Part shown: one piece after another, positions 26,230-35,175 of the stretch
Numbering within the stretch: the first letter of the stretch is position 1
Layout: every line of letters begins with the position of its first letter
Assembly: GCF_020181035.1 (NCBI RefSeq)
Contig: NZ_JAIQYY010000015.1
Location: forward strand, 168,800-232,799
Source of the DNA: Streptomyces sp. CoH27
Lineage (GTDB): Bacteria > Actinomycetota > Actinomycetes > Streptomycetales > Streptomycetaceae
DNA: 64,000 bases
Direction of reading: 5' to 3'
Position numbers and translations under genes: made by a program
Notes under the pieces: model-generated
What the model was told of the DNA's origin: nothing
Seen by the model: the letters and a program-made list of their open reading frames with translations, nothing else
The model's database searches: none

Positions 26230-27024
26230 CTAGTGGCCGTACTGATAGAAGGGCCTGACATTCGTCCTCAGCCACTGCGCCACCGGGTCGTCCGTCACGT
26301 CCAGGAGGACCAGGCTGACCGGCCAGGCGACCGGGACCCTGCCCAGGGCTCGGGCCAGGGCGTCCATGGGACGGGTGCGGAGGTCGCCTTCCCACTGGGA
26401 GAGTTCCACGCCTATGAACATCACCGGGTCGTCCGTCTCGATGGCGGCCAGGCAGCGGCGGGCGGTGAGGACCACGCCGGTCTCGGCGAACTCGGCGGAC
26501 GCGGCGGAGAGGAAGTCGACCGGGTCGTCCTGCCAGTCGGGCTCGAAGAGACGGACCCGGCCGCCCGCGTCGGGGTCGCCGTCGAGGGGGGTGCGGCCGG
26601 CGCGGCACAGCTCGGCCACGGCGGCCGGCGGGAGCGGGATGCCGACCAGCGCGTCCGGGTTCACGGCGAGGCCGACCTGCGGGGGCAGGCCGCGGGCGAA
26701 CTCCACGGCCGGGGCGATGGTGTACGACATGTGGGAGCCGGCCGCCTGGCGCAGCTGCTCCTCGGAGCTGAACACCGGGACGTAGGCCTGGCCGTCGAGC
26801 TCCAGCGTGGGCAGGTCGAGGGTGCCGCTGCCCGGCCCGCCGCCGTTGGGCAGCGGGATCCACAGGAAGCTGCGGCCCAGCACCTCGATGATCCGGCCGG
26901 CCGCGGCGGGAATGCCGAGGGAGGCCGAGAGCACCTCCTCCAGCTCGTTGCCGGGCCAACCGCCGTGCGGGTGGGGGTGTGTCTGTGCCGGGAAGTCCGC
27001 GGGAAAGTCCGCCGGGAAGTCCAT
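26230..27024 (-). CDS. SseB-like protein, copy 2
   Basis: The 264-residue paralogue starts at ATG 27024 with an N-terminal repeat PADFPADFPA and a His-rich patch. It then shows the SseB N domain (GNELEEVLSASLG, SFLWIPLPNGG) and a C-terminal part ending ARPFYQYGH-like (NVRPFYQYGH) that aligns with copy 1 (NARPFYDRD). The two genes lie in the same direction 176 bases apart and probably arose by duplication. The function is unknown, as for copy 1. Confidence 0.75.
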   Translation of the reverse strand: MDFPADFPADFPAQTHPHPHGGWPGNELEEVLSASLGIPAAAGRIIEVLGRSFLWIPLPNGGGPGSGTLDLPTLELDGQAYVPVFSSEEQLRQAAGSHMSYTIAPAVEFARGLPPQVGLAVNPDALVGIPLPPAAVAELCRAGRTPLDGDPDAGGRVRLFEPDWQDDPVDFLSAASAEFAETGVVLTARRCLAAIETDDPVMFIGVELSQWEGDLRTRPMDALARALGRVPVAWPVSLVLLDVTDDPVAQWLRTNVRPFYQYGH

Positions 27025-27093
27025 CTGCCTACCGCCTGCTGGGAACCACTGCTGTAACCATGAAGGCTAGCGGGTGGCTGTGACAGTCCCCTC

Positions 27094-27109
27094 ACCGTGT
27101 GAACACGGT
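27094..27109 (-). terminator. Small hairpin after the P-loop kinase-like gene
   Basis: ACCGTGT (27094-27100) pairs with ACACGGT (27103-27109) six bases past the stop of the P-loop gene. The stem is short, so this is a weak terminator call. Confidence 0.4.
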
Positions 27110-27114
27110 CCCCC

Positions 27115-27759
27115 TCATCCGGTGAAGTCGATCCGGCGCAGAGTGTCCGCCGCGGCCCGGTCCAGCAGGGTCGCCGAGCCGGCACCGGCCGGCAGCTCGC
27201 CCCGCTCCGTGGCGGCGAGGAGGCGGGCGGTCGTACGGCGGTGGCGGGTGAAGGCGTAGCGGGAGACGCGGCGGCCGCGCTCGCGCTGGCCTGTGCGGGC
27301 GGTCTCCGGTGCCACGTCGAGCAGGAGCAGGTGGAGGGTGCCGCCGCGGCGGCGGGCCTCGCGGGCGAGCCATCCGCGCACCCAGGGCTGCGTGCCGCAG
27401 TCGTGCACGACGACGCCCTCGCCGTCGCGCAGGGCGCGGCGCAGACAGGAGTAGTGGGCGAGGCGGACCAGGGGGCGGTAGAGCGCGTAGGGGACGAAGC
27501 GGGGGACGCGGGCGTCCCAGCGGTCGCGGGTGTCCTGGGAGTCGATGCGCCGGCCGGTCACCGTGCGGTGCATCAGGGTCGACTTGCCGCTGCCGGGCAG
27601 GCCGGTGATCACCACCAGGTCCCCGGGGCCGAAGAGCAGGGCGCGGGGGCTGCGGCCCGACCGGTCGCGCAGGTCGCGGACGACCGGGGCCGGGGCGGAG
27701 CGCTGCTTCGGCACCGCGATGCCACGGGTGGCGGTGGCGTACACCGGGGTCCTGTTCAC
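27115..27759 (-). CDS. P-loop ATPase (small kinase-like AAA_33 protein)
   Basis: Translation is placed at GTG 27759 (MNRTPVYATATRG), with GGGGAGG 9 bases upstream. The frame is open further back through the glycine riboswitch, which cannot be coding. The 214-residue protein has Walker A GLPGSGKST, then CLRRALRDGEGVVVHDCGTQ (Walker B-like) and an Arg-rich C-terminal half with RRVSRYAFTRHRRTTARLL. It resembles zeta-toxin or chloramphenicol-phosphotransferase-type small kinases. The substrate is unknown. It is divergent from the gcv operon, and its 5' region overlaps the operon's upstream area. Confidence 0.75.
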   Translation of the reverse strand: MNRTPVYATATRGIAVPKQRSAPAPVVRDLRDRSGRSPRALLFGPGDLVVITGLPGSGKSTLMHRTVTGRRIDSQDTRDRWDARVPRFVPYALYRPLVRLAHYSCLRRALRDGEGVVVHDCGTQPWVRGWLAREARRRGGTLHLLLLDVAPETARTGQRERGRRVSRYAFTRHRRTTARLLAATERGELPAGAGSATLLDRAAADTLRRIDFTG

Positions 27760-27825
27760 CGAGATCGTCCTCCCCTGTCGATTCAGTAATAGCTCTGCCC
27801 GCGAAATGTAAAGAGAAGGTAATAG

Positions 27826-27894
27826 ATGAAGGTCGGCAGCAAGGTCCGCGTCCTGCCACAGGCCGGTTACAAAAGCCCGGTCGGCGTGCGATGA
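27826..27894 (+). CDS. Possible 22-residue basic small protein
   Basis: ATG 27826 is preceded by AGAGAAGG with a 6-base spacing, an excellent Streptomyces ribosome-binding site. The frame encodes 22 residues, MKVGSKVRVLPQAGYKSPVG plus VR, with six Lys/Arg and no acidic residue, ending TGA at 27892-27894. It lies between the divergent P-loop gene and the glycine riboswitch. It may be a real small protein or leader, or chance. Nothing else supports it. Confidence 0.3.
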   Translation: MKVGSKVRVLPQAGYKSPVGVR

Positions 27895-27927
27895 TGTGGC
27901 CGCCAACTGCATACCGGCCGTTTGAAT

Positions 27928-28134
27928 CCGCGCGGGAGAGTCCCCAGCAGCCTTCGCTGGGGCGCCGAAGGAGCAAGTCCCTCCCTTGAATCTCTCAGGC
28001 CCCGTTACCGCGCGGGCGAGGCACATCTGAAAAGCGGGCCGCTGCCGCAGTGGCTCCACCCAAGGTGCAAGCCGTGATCGTCCCCGTGGCGGTCGTGGCG
28101 AACCTCTCAGGTTCCGATGACAGATGGGGAGGAA
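27928..28134 (+). ncRNA. Tandem glycine riboswitch
   Basis: Two consecutive gcvT-type aptamers are readable. Aptamer 1 (about 27928-28032) has GCGGGAGAGT, GGCGCCGAAGGAGCAA, GAATCTCTCAGG and a terminal ATCTGAAAAGCGG. Aptamer 2 (about 28033-28134) has the parallel GGCTCCACCCAAGGTGCAA, GAACCTCTCAGG and GACAGATGGGGAGGAA. The two copies of CTCTCAGG and of the GCAAG box are diagnostic. Glycine binding normally turns on the downstream operon, here gcvT-gcvH-glyA and possibly sdaA, so excess glycine is degraded. Glycine riboswitches before gcv genes are known in Streptomyces. A terminator-like repeat (28147-28186) lies between the aptamers and the gcvT start and may be the expression platform. Confidence 0.93.
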
Positions 28135-28146
28135 CGTTCCTCGCCC

Positions 28147-28186
28147 TCCCCCACGCTCGGCTTCGCTCGCGCGGGGGACCCCCATG
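28147..28186. repeat. REP-like palindromic repeat, copy A
   Basis: TCCCCCACGCTCGGCTTCGC continues into a complementary arm ending GCGGGGGACCCCCATG. CCCCC pairs with GGGGG across the loop. This sequence type recurs very widely between Streptomyces genes (recalled). A second copy lies at 29406-29446 before gcvH. Its place just after the glycine aptamers suggests it serves as the switch's terminator. Confidence 0.75.
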
Positions 28187-28211
28187 TCCTTCCCTGGGAG
28201 ACGACCGACCG

Positions 28212-29339
28212 ATGAGCAGTACCGAACCCACTGAGCCGCGCCGTACCGCGCTGGACGCGCTGCACCGCTCGCTCGGTGCGACGATGACCGACTTCGCCGG
28301 CTGGGACATGCCCCTGCGCTACGGCTCCGAGCGCGACGAGCATGTCGCGGTGCGGACCAGGGCCGGTCTGTTCGACCTGTCCCACATGGGCGAGATCACC
28401 GTGACCGGCGCCGAGGCGGCCGCCTTCCTGAACTTCGCCCTGGTCGGCAACATCGCCTCCGTCGGCGTCGGCCGCGCCCGCTACACCATGATCTGCCAGG
28501 CCGACGGCGGCATCCTGGACGACCTGATCGTCTACCGGCTCGCCGACACCGAGTACATGGTGGTCGCCAACGCCTCCAACGCCCAGGTGGTACTGGACGC
28601 CCTCACCGAGCGCGCCGCCGGCTTCGACGCCGAGGTCCGCGACGACCGGGACGCCTACGCGCTGATCGCCGTCCAGGGCCCGCAGTCCCCCGGCATCCTG
28701 AAGTCCCTCACCGACGCCGACCTGGACGGGCTGAAGTACTACGCCGGCCTGCCCGGCACCGTCGCCGGCGTCCCCGCCCTGATCGCCCGCACCGGCTACA
28801 CCGGCGAGGACGGCTTCGAGCTGTTCGTGAAGCCGGAGCACGCGGTCGAGCTGTGGCAGGCGCTGACCAAGGCCGGCGAGGGCGTGGGCCTGGTGCCGTG
28901 CGGCCTGTCCTGCCGGGACACCCTGCGCCTGGAGGCGGGCATGCCGCTGTACGGGCACGAGCTGTCCACCTCCCTCACCCCGTTCGACGCTGGGCTCGGC
29001 CGGGTGGTGAAGTTCGAGAAGGAGGGTGACTTCGTCGGGCGCGAGGCGCTCCTGCTGGCCGCCGAGCGCGCCGAGCAGAACCCGCCCCGGGTGCTCGTCG
29101 GGCTGATCGCCGAGGGCCGTCGCGTCCCGCGCGCCGGGTACGCCGTCGTCGCCGGCGGCGAGGTGATCGGCGAGGTCACCTCCGGCGCCCCCTCCCCCAC
29201 CCTGGGCAAGCCGATCGCCATGGCGTACGTGGACGCGGCGCACGCGGCACCCGGCACCGCGGGTGTCGGCGTGGACATCCGAGGCAGCCACGAGCCGTAC
29301 GAGGTCGTGGCGCTGCCGTTCTACAAGCGGCAGAAGTAG
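28212..29339 (+). CDS. gcvT: Aminomethyltransferase, glycine cleavage T protein
   Basis: The 375-residue enzyme starts at ATG 28212 (MSSTEPTEPRRT), with GGGAG 11 bases upstream. Folate-binding signatures are present: LHRSLGATMTDFAGWDMPLRY in pieces, LFDLSHMGE, RYTMICQADGGILDDLIVYR in pieces, and LRLEAGMPLYGHEL. It transfers the one-carbon unit from the aminomethyl-lipoyl group of GcvH to tetrahydrofolate and releases ammonia. gcvH and glyA follow. No gcvP is in this window. Confidence 0.96.
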   Translation: MSSTEPTEPRRTALDALHRSLGATMTDFAGWDMPLRYGSERDEHVAVRTRAGLFDLSHMGEITVTGAEAAAFLNFALVGNIASVGVGRARYTMICQADGGILDDLIVYRLADTEYMVVANASNAQVVLDALTERAAGFDAEVRDDRDAYALIAVQGPQSPGILKSLTDADLDGLKYYAGLPGTVAGVPALIARTGYTGEDGFELFVKPEHAVELWQALTKAGEGVGLVPCGLSCRDTLRLEAGMPLYGHELSTSLTPFDAGLGRVVKFEKEGDFVGREALLLAAERAEQNPPRVLVGLIAEGRRVPRAGYAVVAGGEVIGEVTSGAPSPTLGKPIAMAYVDAAHAAPGTAGVGVDIRGSHEPYEVVALPFYKRQK

Positions 29340-29405
29340 AGACTGGGCGCGAGCGCGTTCCTCGCGGGCCCCGTCCCGTGGCGGGCACGTGACCCTGCGC
29401 ACACC

Positions 29406-29446
29406 TTCCCCGAGCTTTCGACTTCGCTCAAGCAGGGGACCCCCCG
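29406..29446. repeat. REP-like palindromic repeat, copy B
   Basis: TTCCCCGAGCTTTCGACTTC ... AGCAGGGGACCCCCC resembles copy A at 28147-28186 in core (CTTCGCTC) and ends (CCCC/GGGGACCCCC). It lies in the 171-base gap between gcvT and gcvH and could set the relative expression of the two genes. Confidence 0.7.
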
Positions 29447-29510
29447 TCCACCAGCGGTTTCGCAGTCCCCCCTTCATCAGCACTCCCGCGCGTACAGGAG
29501 AATTCAGGCC

Positions 29511-29897
29511 ATGAACAACCCCCAGCAGCTGCGCTACAGCAAGGAGCACGAGTGGCTGTCGGGCGCCGAGGACGGCGTCTCGACGGTCGGCATCACGGAG
29601 CACGCGGCCAACGCGCTCGGCGACGTGGTCTTCGTCCAGCTCCCCGAGGTCGGCGACACCGTGACCGCGGGCGAGTCCTGCGGCGAGCTGGAGTCGACCA
29701 AGTCGGTCTCCGAGCTGTACTCGCCCGTCACCGGTGAGGTCACCGCGATCAACGAGGACGTCGTCGAGGACCCCTCGCTGGTGAACTCGGCCCCCTTCGA
29801 GGGCGGCTGGCTGTTCAAGGTGCGCGTCGCGGAGGAGCCGGCCGGCCTGCTCTCCGCCGACGAGTACACCGCCTTTTCCACCGGCGAGGAGTCGTAA
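29511..29897 (+). CDS. gcvH: Glycine cleavage system H protein
   Basis: The 128-residue lipoyl carrier protein has the lipoylation site Lys64 in ELESTKSVSELYSPVTGE (shown in part) and the usual N-terminal RYSKEHEWL. It shuttles the aminomethyl intermediate between the P, T and L proteins. AGGAG lies upstream in TACAGGAGAATTCAGGCC. glyA begins 4 bases after the stop, so the two are co-translated. Confidence 0.96.
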   Translation: MNNPQQLRYSKEHEWLSGAEDGVSTVGITEHAANALGDVVFVQLPEVGDTVTAGESCGELESTKSVSELYSPVTGEVTAINEDVVEDPSLVNSAPFEGGWLFKVRVAEEPAGLLSADEYTAFSTGEES

Positions 29898-29901
29898 TCG
29901 C

Positions 29902-31167
29902 ATGACCGTCCTGAACACGCCCCTGCACGAGCTGGACCCGGAGATCGCCGCCGCGGTCGACGCCGAGCTCGGCCGCCAGCAGTCCACGCTGGAGATGATC
30001 GCCTCCGAGAACTTCGCGCCGCTCGCGGTGATGGAGGCGCAGGGCTCGGTGCTGACCAACAAGTACGCCGAGGGCTACCCGGGCCGGCGCTACTACGGCG
30101 GCTGCGAGCACGTCGACGTCGCCGAGCAGATCGCCATCGACCGGATCAAGGAGCTGTTCGGCGCCGAGTACGCCAACGTCCAGCCCCACTCCGGCGCCTC
30201 CGCCAACCAGGCGGCCCTGTTCGCCCTCGCCCAGCCCGGGGACACCATCCTCGGCCTGGACCTGGCACACGGCGGCCACCTGACCCACGGCATGCGGCTG
30301 AACTTCTCCGGCAAGCAGTTCAACGTGGTCGCGTACCACGTGGACCCGGAGACCGGCCTGGTCGACATGGCCGAGCTGGAGAAGCTCGCCAAGGAGCACC
30401 GCCCGAAGGTGATCATCGCCGGCTGGTCGGCGTACCCGCGGCAGCTGGACTTCGCCGAGTTCCGCCGGATCGCCGACGAGGTCGAGGCCTACCTGTGGGT
30501 CGACATGGCGCACTTCGCCGGTCTGGTCGCCGCGGGCCTGCACCCGAACCCGGTCGAGTACGCGGACGTGGTCACCTCCACGACCCACAAGACCCTCGGC
30601 GGCCCGCGCGGCGGCATCATCCTCGCCAAGCAGGACTTCGCGAAGAAGCTGAACTCCTCCGTCTTCCCGGGCTTCCAGGGCGGCCCCCTGGAGCACGTGA
30701 TCGCGGCCAAGGCGGTCTCCTTCAAGGTCGCGGCGAGCGAGGACTTCAAGGAGCGCCAGCGCCGTACGGTGGAGGGTGCCCGCATCCTCGCCGAGCGGCT
30801 GACGGCGGCGGACGCCCGCGAGGCCGGCGTGAACGTCCTGTCCGGCGGTACGGACGTCCACCTGATCCTGGTCGACCTGCGCGAGTCCGAGCTGGACGGC
30901 CGGCAGGCCGAGGACCGCCTCCACGAGGTCGGTATCACGGTCAACCGCAACGCGGTCCCGAACGACCCGCGTCCGCCGATGGTGACCTCCGGCCTCCGGA
31001 TCGGCACCCCGGCCCTCGCGACCCGCGGCTTCACCGCCGAGGACTTCGCCGAGGTCGCGGACGTGATCGCCGAGGCCCTGAAGCCGTCGTACGACGCGAA
31101 GGCCCTGAAGGCGCGCGTGAAGGCGCTCGCCGACAAGCACCCGCTGTACCCGGGTCTGAACAAGTAG
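29902..31167 (+). CDS. glyA: Serine hydroxymethyltransferase
   Basis: The 421-residue PLP enzyme has MIASENFAPLAVMEAQGSVLTNKYAEGYPGRRYYGG in its N-terminal part (seen in pieces) and the PLP Lys in STTHKTLGGPRGG. It interconverts glycine plus methylene-THF with serine. In this operon it uses the one-carbon unit made by the glycine cleavage system, so glycine can be turned to serine. An intrinsic terminator follows (31189-31231), separating it from sdaA. Confidence 0.96.
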   Translation: MTVLNTPLHELDPEIAAAVDAELGRQQSTLEMIASENFAPLAVMEAQGSVLTNKYAEGYPGRRYYGGCEHVDVAEQIAIDRIKELFGAEYANVQPHSGASANQAALFALAQPGDTILGLDLAHGGHLTHGMRLNFSGKQFNVVAYHVDPETGLVDMAELEKLAKEHRPKVIIAGWSAYPRQLDFAEFRRIADEVEAYLWVDMAHFAGLVAAGLHPNPVEYADVVTSTTHKTLGGPRGGIILAKQDFAKKLNSSVFPGFQGGPLEHVIAAKAVSFKVAASEDFKERQRRTVEGARILAERLTAADAREAGVNVLSGGTDVHLILVDLRESELDGRQAEDRLHEVGITVNRNAVPNDPRPPMVTSGLRIGTPALATRGFTAEDFAEVADVIAEALKPSYDAKALKARVKALADKHPLYPGLNK

Positions 31168-31188
31168 CCCCGGACACGTAAGTCCCCC

Positions 31189-31231
31189 GGTGGGGCACTC
31201 TGGGAAGGGTGCCCCACCACCCCCTGTTTTT
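31189..31231 (+). terminator. Intrinsic terminator of glyA
   Basis: GGTGGGGCAC (31189-31198) and GTGCCCCACC (31209-31218) form a 10-bp perfect stem, followed by CTGTTTTTG. It is a textbook intrinsic terminator between glyA and sdaA, so part of sdaA expression must be from readthrough or its own promoter. Confidence 0.85.
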
Positions 31232-31250
31232 GCTGTCTTGAGGAGTGACC

Positions 31251-32618
<1,368 letters not shown>

Positions 32619-32625
32619 GGGGATG

Positions 32626-32668
32626 GGCCCTGACCTGCGCGTTCGATTCTTTCGGCGTTGTCAGGGCC
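32626..32668 (+). terminator. sdaA terminator candidate
   Basis: GGCCCTGAC (32626-32634) and GTCAGGGCC (32660-32668) form a 9-bp perfect stem with a 25-base loop, just after the sdaA stop. Confidence 0.6.
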
Positions 32669-32726
32669 TTCCCTGCTCACGCGACGGAAAGTCCCTGGAA
32701 ACTCCCTGGGAGACGGGGCTGTTCTG

Positions 32727-32746
32727 GAGCACGTTCCTGTGCTCCC
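32727..32746 (-). terminator. Small hairpin after the b-subunit-like gene
   Basis: GGAGCAC-GTTCCT-GTGCTCC is a 7-bp stem with a 6-base loop about 35 bases beyond the minus-strand stop at 32779. It could be the terminator of the b-subunit-like gene. Confidence 0.45.
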
Positions 32747-32778
32747 TGCCCGAACGCGGCCTGGGAGACTCCCGGTGA

Positions 32779-33288
32779 TTACGCCTTCGCCGCGGAGTCG
32801 GTGTCCACCTCGGCGAAGAACGCGTCGGCGATTTCTCGCGCCCGGCGCTCGTCGGTGATCGGCTCACCGAGGATGCGTCCGGCCAGGTCGGTCGCCAGCC
32901 TGAGCACATCCTCTCGGAGTGCCGCCTCGGCGACGATCCGGTCGGCTTCCAGTTGCGCCCTGGCCGATGCCACGAGTTCGTCGCGCTGCCGCTGCCCCTC
33001 GGCCCGGACCTCCTGGATGAGGAGGCTTCCCTCGTCGGCCGCGGCCTGCCGGATGCGGGCAGCCTCGTGGCGCGCCTCGGAAAGTTCGGCCTGGTATTCG
33101 GCGTGAATCTGCCGCGCCTCCGCATGGACGGCTTCGGACTGCTCGATGGTGCCCTCGATGGCTTCCTGCCGGGCCTCAAGCGTCTTGGTGATCCGCGGCA
33201 CCAAGAATTTCGCGAAAGTGAAGAAGACTGCTGCGAAGCAGATCAACGCGACGATGAGCTCGTTTACCTTCGGTTCCAAAGGTCCCAT
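32779..33288 (-). CDS. Orphan F0F1 ATP synthase subunit b-like protein
   Basis: The 169-residue protein has the subunit-b layout: a short N-terminus, one transmembrane helix (about 10-28, VNELIVALICFAAVFFTFAK), then a long charged helix with heptad character (Ala/Glu/Arg-rich to about 150). It keeps residues typical of actinobacterial AtpF (AEYQAELSEARHEAARIRQ in part; AEGQRQRDELV). A true AtpF sits in the atp operon beside subunits a, c and delta, none of which is here, so this is a stand-alone paralogue. It runs opposite to sdaA and the next gene and is bracketed by two copies of the sdaA 3' end. It may join ATP synthase as an alternative peripheral stalk, or do something else as a membrane coiled coil. 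Confidence 0.85.
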   Translation of the reverse strand: MGPLEPKVNELIVALICFAAVFFTFAKFLVPRITKTLEARQEAIEGTIEQSEAVHAEARQIHAEYQAELSEARHEAARIRQAAADEGSLLIQEVRAEGQRQRDELVASARAQLEADRIVAEAALREDVLRLATDLAGRILGEPITDERRAREIADAFFAEVDTDSAAKA

Positions 33289-33322
33289 GCGAAAACCCTA
33301 GCAGCGCTGAAGGCCGTTGCAG

Positions 33323-33360
33323 AGGGGCGGACTTGCGGTGAACATCATCGAGTGCTGAGG
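33323..33360. repeat. Direct repeat copy 2 (displaced 3' end of an sdaA allele)
   Basis: Codons AGG GGC GGA CTT GCG GTG and following encode RGGLAVNIIEC-stop, as at the end of sdaA 740 bases earlier. Homology stops before that codon. It directly precedes the start of the GT-B-like gene, whose ribosome-binding site (GAGG) is part of the repeat. Confidence 0.9.
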
Positions 33361-33368
33361 TGAACCCT

Positions 33369-35165
33369 GTGACGGGCGGGGTGACGGGTGCTGCGGCACG
33401 GATACGTGTGCCGGTGGGCGAGGACGCGGAGCGCTGGGTCACGCGGACCGGGTGCCGCCGGGTCCTGTTCGTCGTGCACAACGTGACGTCGGCGACGCGC
33501 CTGCTGGACGTGCTCCCGCTGTTCTCCGGCGACCTGCGCGTGCAGATGTTCGCCACCTGCACCGGTTCGTCCCCGTTCCTGGCCGGAGTGCCCGAGCTGC
33601 TGGGGCGAGCCGGGCTCCCGGTGCTCCCCTGGGAGCAGGCCAAGGACACCGCGTTCGACCTGGCCGTCTCCGCCAGCTACGGCGGTGAACTGGGCGCGAT
33701 CCAGGGCAAGTTGGCGGTCCTGTCACACGGGGTCGGCTACAATAAGAGGCTGGCAACACCGGACAACACCGGACAACACCGGACAACACCGGTCTTCGGT
33801 CTCTCGCCTGACTGGCTCCTCGACGACGGACGTCCCCTCGCGCACGCCACCGTCCTCTCCCACCCCGAACAGCTCGACCGGCTGCGCTCGACCTGCCCGG
33901 AGGCGGCACCCACCGCCGTCCTCGCGGGCGACCCGTGCTACGACCGCATCCTCGACGCCCTCCCCCAACGCGCCCTCTATCGCCGGGCGTTGGGCGTCGG
34001 CCCCGGCCAGCGGCTGATCGTCGTCAGCTCCACCTGGGCGCCACGCTCCCTCTTCGGCGGAGCCGCGGAGCCGGAGGCGGACGATCTGCTGCCCTGGCTG
34101 CTGTCCCGTTTGCCGGCGGAGCTGCCGGCCGACGAGTACCGGACGGTCGCGGTCCTGCACCCCAACATCTGGTACGGCCACGGCCCCGGACAGGTCCGCG
34201 CCTGGCTGGACAACGCGCGGCGAGCCGGCCTCGACCCGGTCTCTCCCCTCGACGGGTGGCGCCAGGCTCTGATCGCCGCCGACTGCGTCCTCGGCGACCA
34301 CTCCAGCGTCACCTACTACGCGGCGTCGATCGGCGTCCCGGTCCTCCTCGGAGCGTTCCCCCAGCAGGACCTCGACCCGCGCTCCCCGGTCGCCGCCCTC
34401 GGCCGTACGGCACCCCGGCTCGTCCGCCGGGGCAGCCTGCGCGCGCAGATCGACCGTGCCGTCGCCGCGCACGAGCCCGGCCGGTACAAGGAGCTGGCGG
34501 AACAGACCAGTTCGTCACCCGGCGAATCGGCCGCTCTGCTGCGCCGCCTGTTCTACGACCTCATCGGCATCCCCGAGCCCGCGGAACACCCCGCGCTGCT
34601 CGACCCGTTGCCGCTGCCGCCCTACCTGCCCGCCCGCCGTACCGCCCCGGTCCGCGTGCTCACCGGCGGCGTCGGCACGGATCCGGCGCAGGTCACCGTC
34701 GCCCGGTACGCCGTCGCCGGTGCCGGGCACCTGCCCGACGACTCGCCGGCCTGGGTGGACTCCGCCCACACACTGGTCGACGAGGAGACACGGGAGACCG
34801 GCCGGCTGCGCATCGCCGACGTCGTCGTACGGTATGCGGCCGGGGACGACCCTCGGCTCGGGCCGCCGGCCGCGTGGACGGCGGAGGCGCTCGACCGCTA
34901 CCCGTACTGCGGGCTGGTCGCCTACGTCGACGGGCCGGACCGCTGTGTCGTCCGCACCCGCGCGGGGGACCTCATGCGCCTGTCCGCCGCGCCGGGGCCC
35001 GACGGGCGAGCCGACCTGTGCGATCCCGCCGCGTACGCCTCCGGGCTGTACGGCTGGCTCGCGAGTGGGCGGCACCTGGCCGGAGCCGTCCCCGGGATCA
35101 CCGTACGAACGGGTGACGCGGCCCACCGGGTCACTGTGGAGCCGCTCGCACCGGGAGCGCTCTGA
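33369..35165 (+). CDS. Putative GT-B-fold glycosyl/glycerophosphotransferase-like protein
   Basis: I choose GTG 33369 (MTGGVTGAAARIRV), 8 bases after GAGG. GTG 33360 is an alternative. The 598-residue protein has an N-terminal Rossmann-like part (RRVLFVVHNVTSATRLLDVL in part, VSASYGGELG, VLSHGVGYNKR) and a C-terminal one with LIVVSSTWAPRSLFG and IAADCVLGDHSSVTYYAASIGVPVLL. The latter is typical of GT-B enzymes such as CDP-glycerol glycerophosphotransferases. Similar Streptomyces proteins are sometimes mislabelled translation initiation factors (recalled). A ~180-residue C-terminal extension has no family I know. In the first domain a 10-bp DNA repeat adds ten residues (PDNTGQHRTT). The cell-surface polymer it may act on is unknown. 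Confidence 0.6.
   Translation: MTGGVTGAAARIRVPVGEDAERWVTRTGCRRVLFVVHNVTSATRLLDVLPLFSGDLRVQMFATCTGSSPFLAGVPELLGRAGLPVLPWEQAKDTAFDLAVSASYGGELGAIQGKLAVLSHGVGYNKRLATPDNTGQHRTTPVFGLSPDWLLDDGRPLAHATVLSHPEQLDRLRSTCPEAAPTAVLAGDPCYDRILDALPQRALYRRALGVGPGQRLIVVSSTWAPRSLFGGAAEPEADDLLPWLLSRLPAELPADEYRTVAVLHPNIWYGHGPGQVRAWLDNARRAGLDPVSPLDGWRQALIAADCVLGDHSSVTYYAASIGVPVLLGAFPQQDLDPRSPVAALGRTAPRLVRRGSLRAQIDRAVAAHEPGRYKELAEQTSSSPGESAALLRRLFYDLIGIPEPAEHPALLDPLPLPPYLPARRTAPVRVLTGGVGTDPAQVTVARYAVAGAGHLPDDSPAWVDSAHTLVDEETRETGRLRIADVVVRYAAGDDPRLGPPAAWTAEALDRYPYCGLVAYVDGPDRCVVRTRAGDLMRLSAAPGPDGRADLCDPAAYASGLYGWLASGRHLAGAVPGITVRTGDAAHRVTVEPLAPGAL
33754..33792. repeat. 10-bp tandem repeat inside the GT-B-like gene
   Basis: CAACACCGGA is repeated 3.9 times without error (33754-33792). 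The unit is not a multiple of three, so gain or loss of one copy shifts the reading frame, while three copies add ten in-frame residues between LATP and VFGLSP. Confidence 0.95.
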
Positions 35166-35175
35166 GCCGCGGGCC

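Noticed and set aside
32619..33322. Transposon or IS element between the sdaA repeats
   Set aside because: No transposase, integrase or terminal inverted repeats are visible in the 740 bases; only the b-subunit-like gene and small hairpins.
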